Source of the DNA: an uncultured Ardenticatenia bacterium
Lineage (GTDB): Bacteria; Chloroflexota; Anaerolineae; Promineifilales; Promineifilaceae
Assembly (NCBI GenBank): GCA_937858165.1
Contig: CALLZA010000052.1
Span: forward strand, 1-5,779
Length of the DNA stretch: 5,779 nt
Direction: 5' to 3'
This document shows positions 5,593-5,779 of this stretch, piece after piece. Every line of letters starts with the position of its first letter. Positions within the stretch are counted from its first letter, which is position 1. The position numbers and the translations under genes are program-made. The notes below the pieces were generated by a model, which did no database searches, was not told where the DNA came from, and was given only the letters and a program-made list of their open reading frames with translations.

Positions 5593-5779
5593 CAAAAAAA
5601 AAAACATTTTCCCTCAATCTAGGGGTCACAGTGATAACGTAACTGCAACCCGATCGGTCTGTACCACATATCGCACCATAAGGCAGAACACATCATCAGC
5701 CTATCACTTGCGAAATACTAGTCACCACTCTGATGCGTGTTTGATGACAAGCACACACCTATCACCGTAATCCACATAA
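5593..5779. other. Poly-A and sequencing read-through noise, not genomic
   Basis: An 11-base A run (5594-5604) follows the P7 end, then unstructured AC-rich sequence with no coding or structural signal. It mirrors bases 1-127 read outward. It should be trimmed together with the adapter. Confidence 0.85.

Noticed and set aside
5035..5770. Plus-strand open frames running off the right end
   Set aside because: They are partly antisense to lhgO and then translate adapter and read-through noise, including the contaminant peptides.

Overview
The genuine genomic DNA runs from 194 to 5526. It is bounded on both sides by untrimmed Illumina Nextera adapters (P7, an i7 index and the 19-base mosaic end), and beyond each adapter lies a homopolymer run and low-quality read-through. 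So this is a metagenomic or draft contig that was extended past both ends of the real insert. Bases 1-193 and 5527-5779 are not biological. The insert is visibly GC-rich. A winged-helix/BTAD regulator fused to a Ser/Thr kinase, a [2Fe-2S]-type IlvD, and GACGGC-type dispersed repeats around a four-helix-bundle gene together suggest a Chloroflexota bacterium (Anaerolineae/Caldilineae/Ardenticatenia-like). That placement is an inference from gene style; no marker gene is present.

All four genes lie on the minus strand, so transcription reads from high to low coordinates. lhgO (4231-5430) encodes an L-2-hydroxyglutarate oxidase with an extended -10 box placed for a leaderless transcript. Next comes a compact element of about 560 bp (3653-4212). 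It has 43-bp imperfect terminal inverted repeats (37 of 43 matching) and carries one gene, a 131-residue four-helix-bundle protein of the 23S rRNA intervening-sequence protein family. Then comes ilvD (1954-3642), dihydroxy-acid dehydratase of branched-chain amino acid synthesis, followed by a non-coding stretch of about 400 bp with a strong hairpin just after ilvD. Last is a SARP/BTAD-like regulator fused to a Hanks-type kinase (from 1548). Its kinase domain is cut off at the adapter junction at 194.

The metabolic genes are ordinary. lhgO salvages L-2-hydroxyglutarate to 2-oxoglutarate, and ilvD makes the 2-oxo acid precursors of valine, leucine and isoleucine; no direct functional link between them is visible. 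The most interesting object is the inverted-repeat-bounded four-helix-bundle cassette. It fills almost the whole gap between lhgO and ilvD and ends only about 10 nt before the ilvD start codon. It has the architecture of a 23S rRNA intervening sequence (complementary ends with an ORF in the loop) but sits between protein genes. A 21-bp palindromic element also occurs twice, once just upstream of the cassette gene and once upstream of lhgO.
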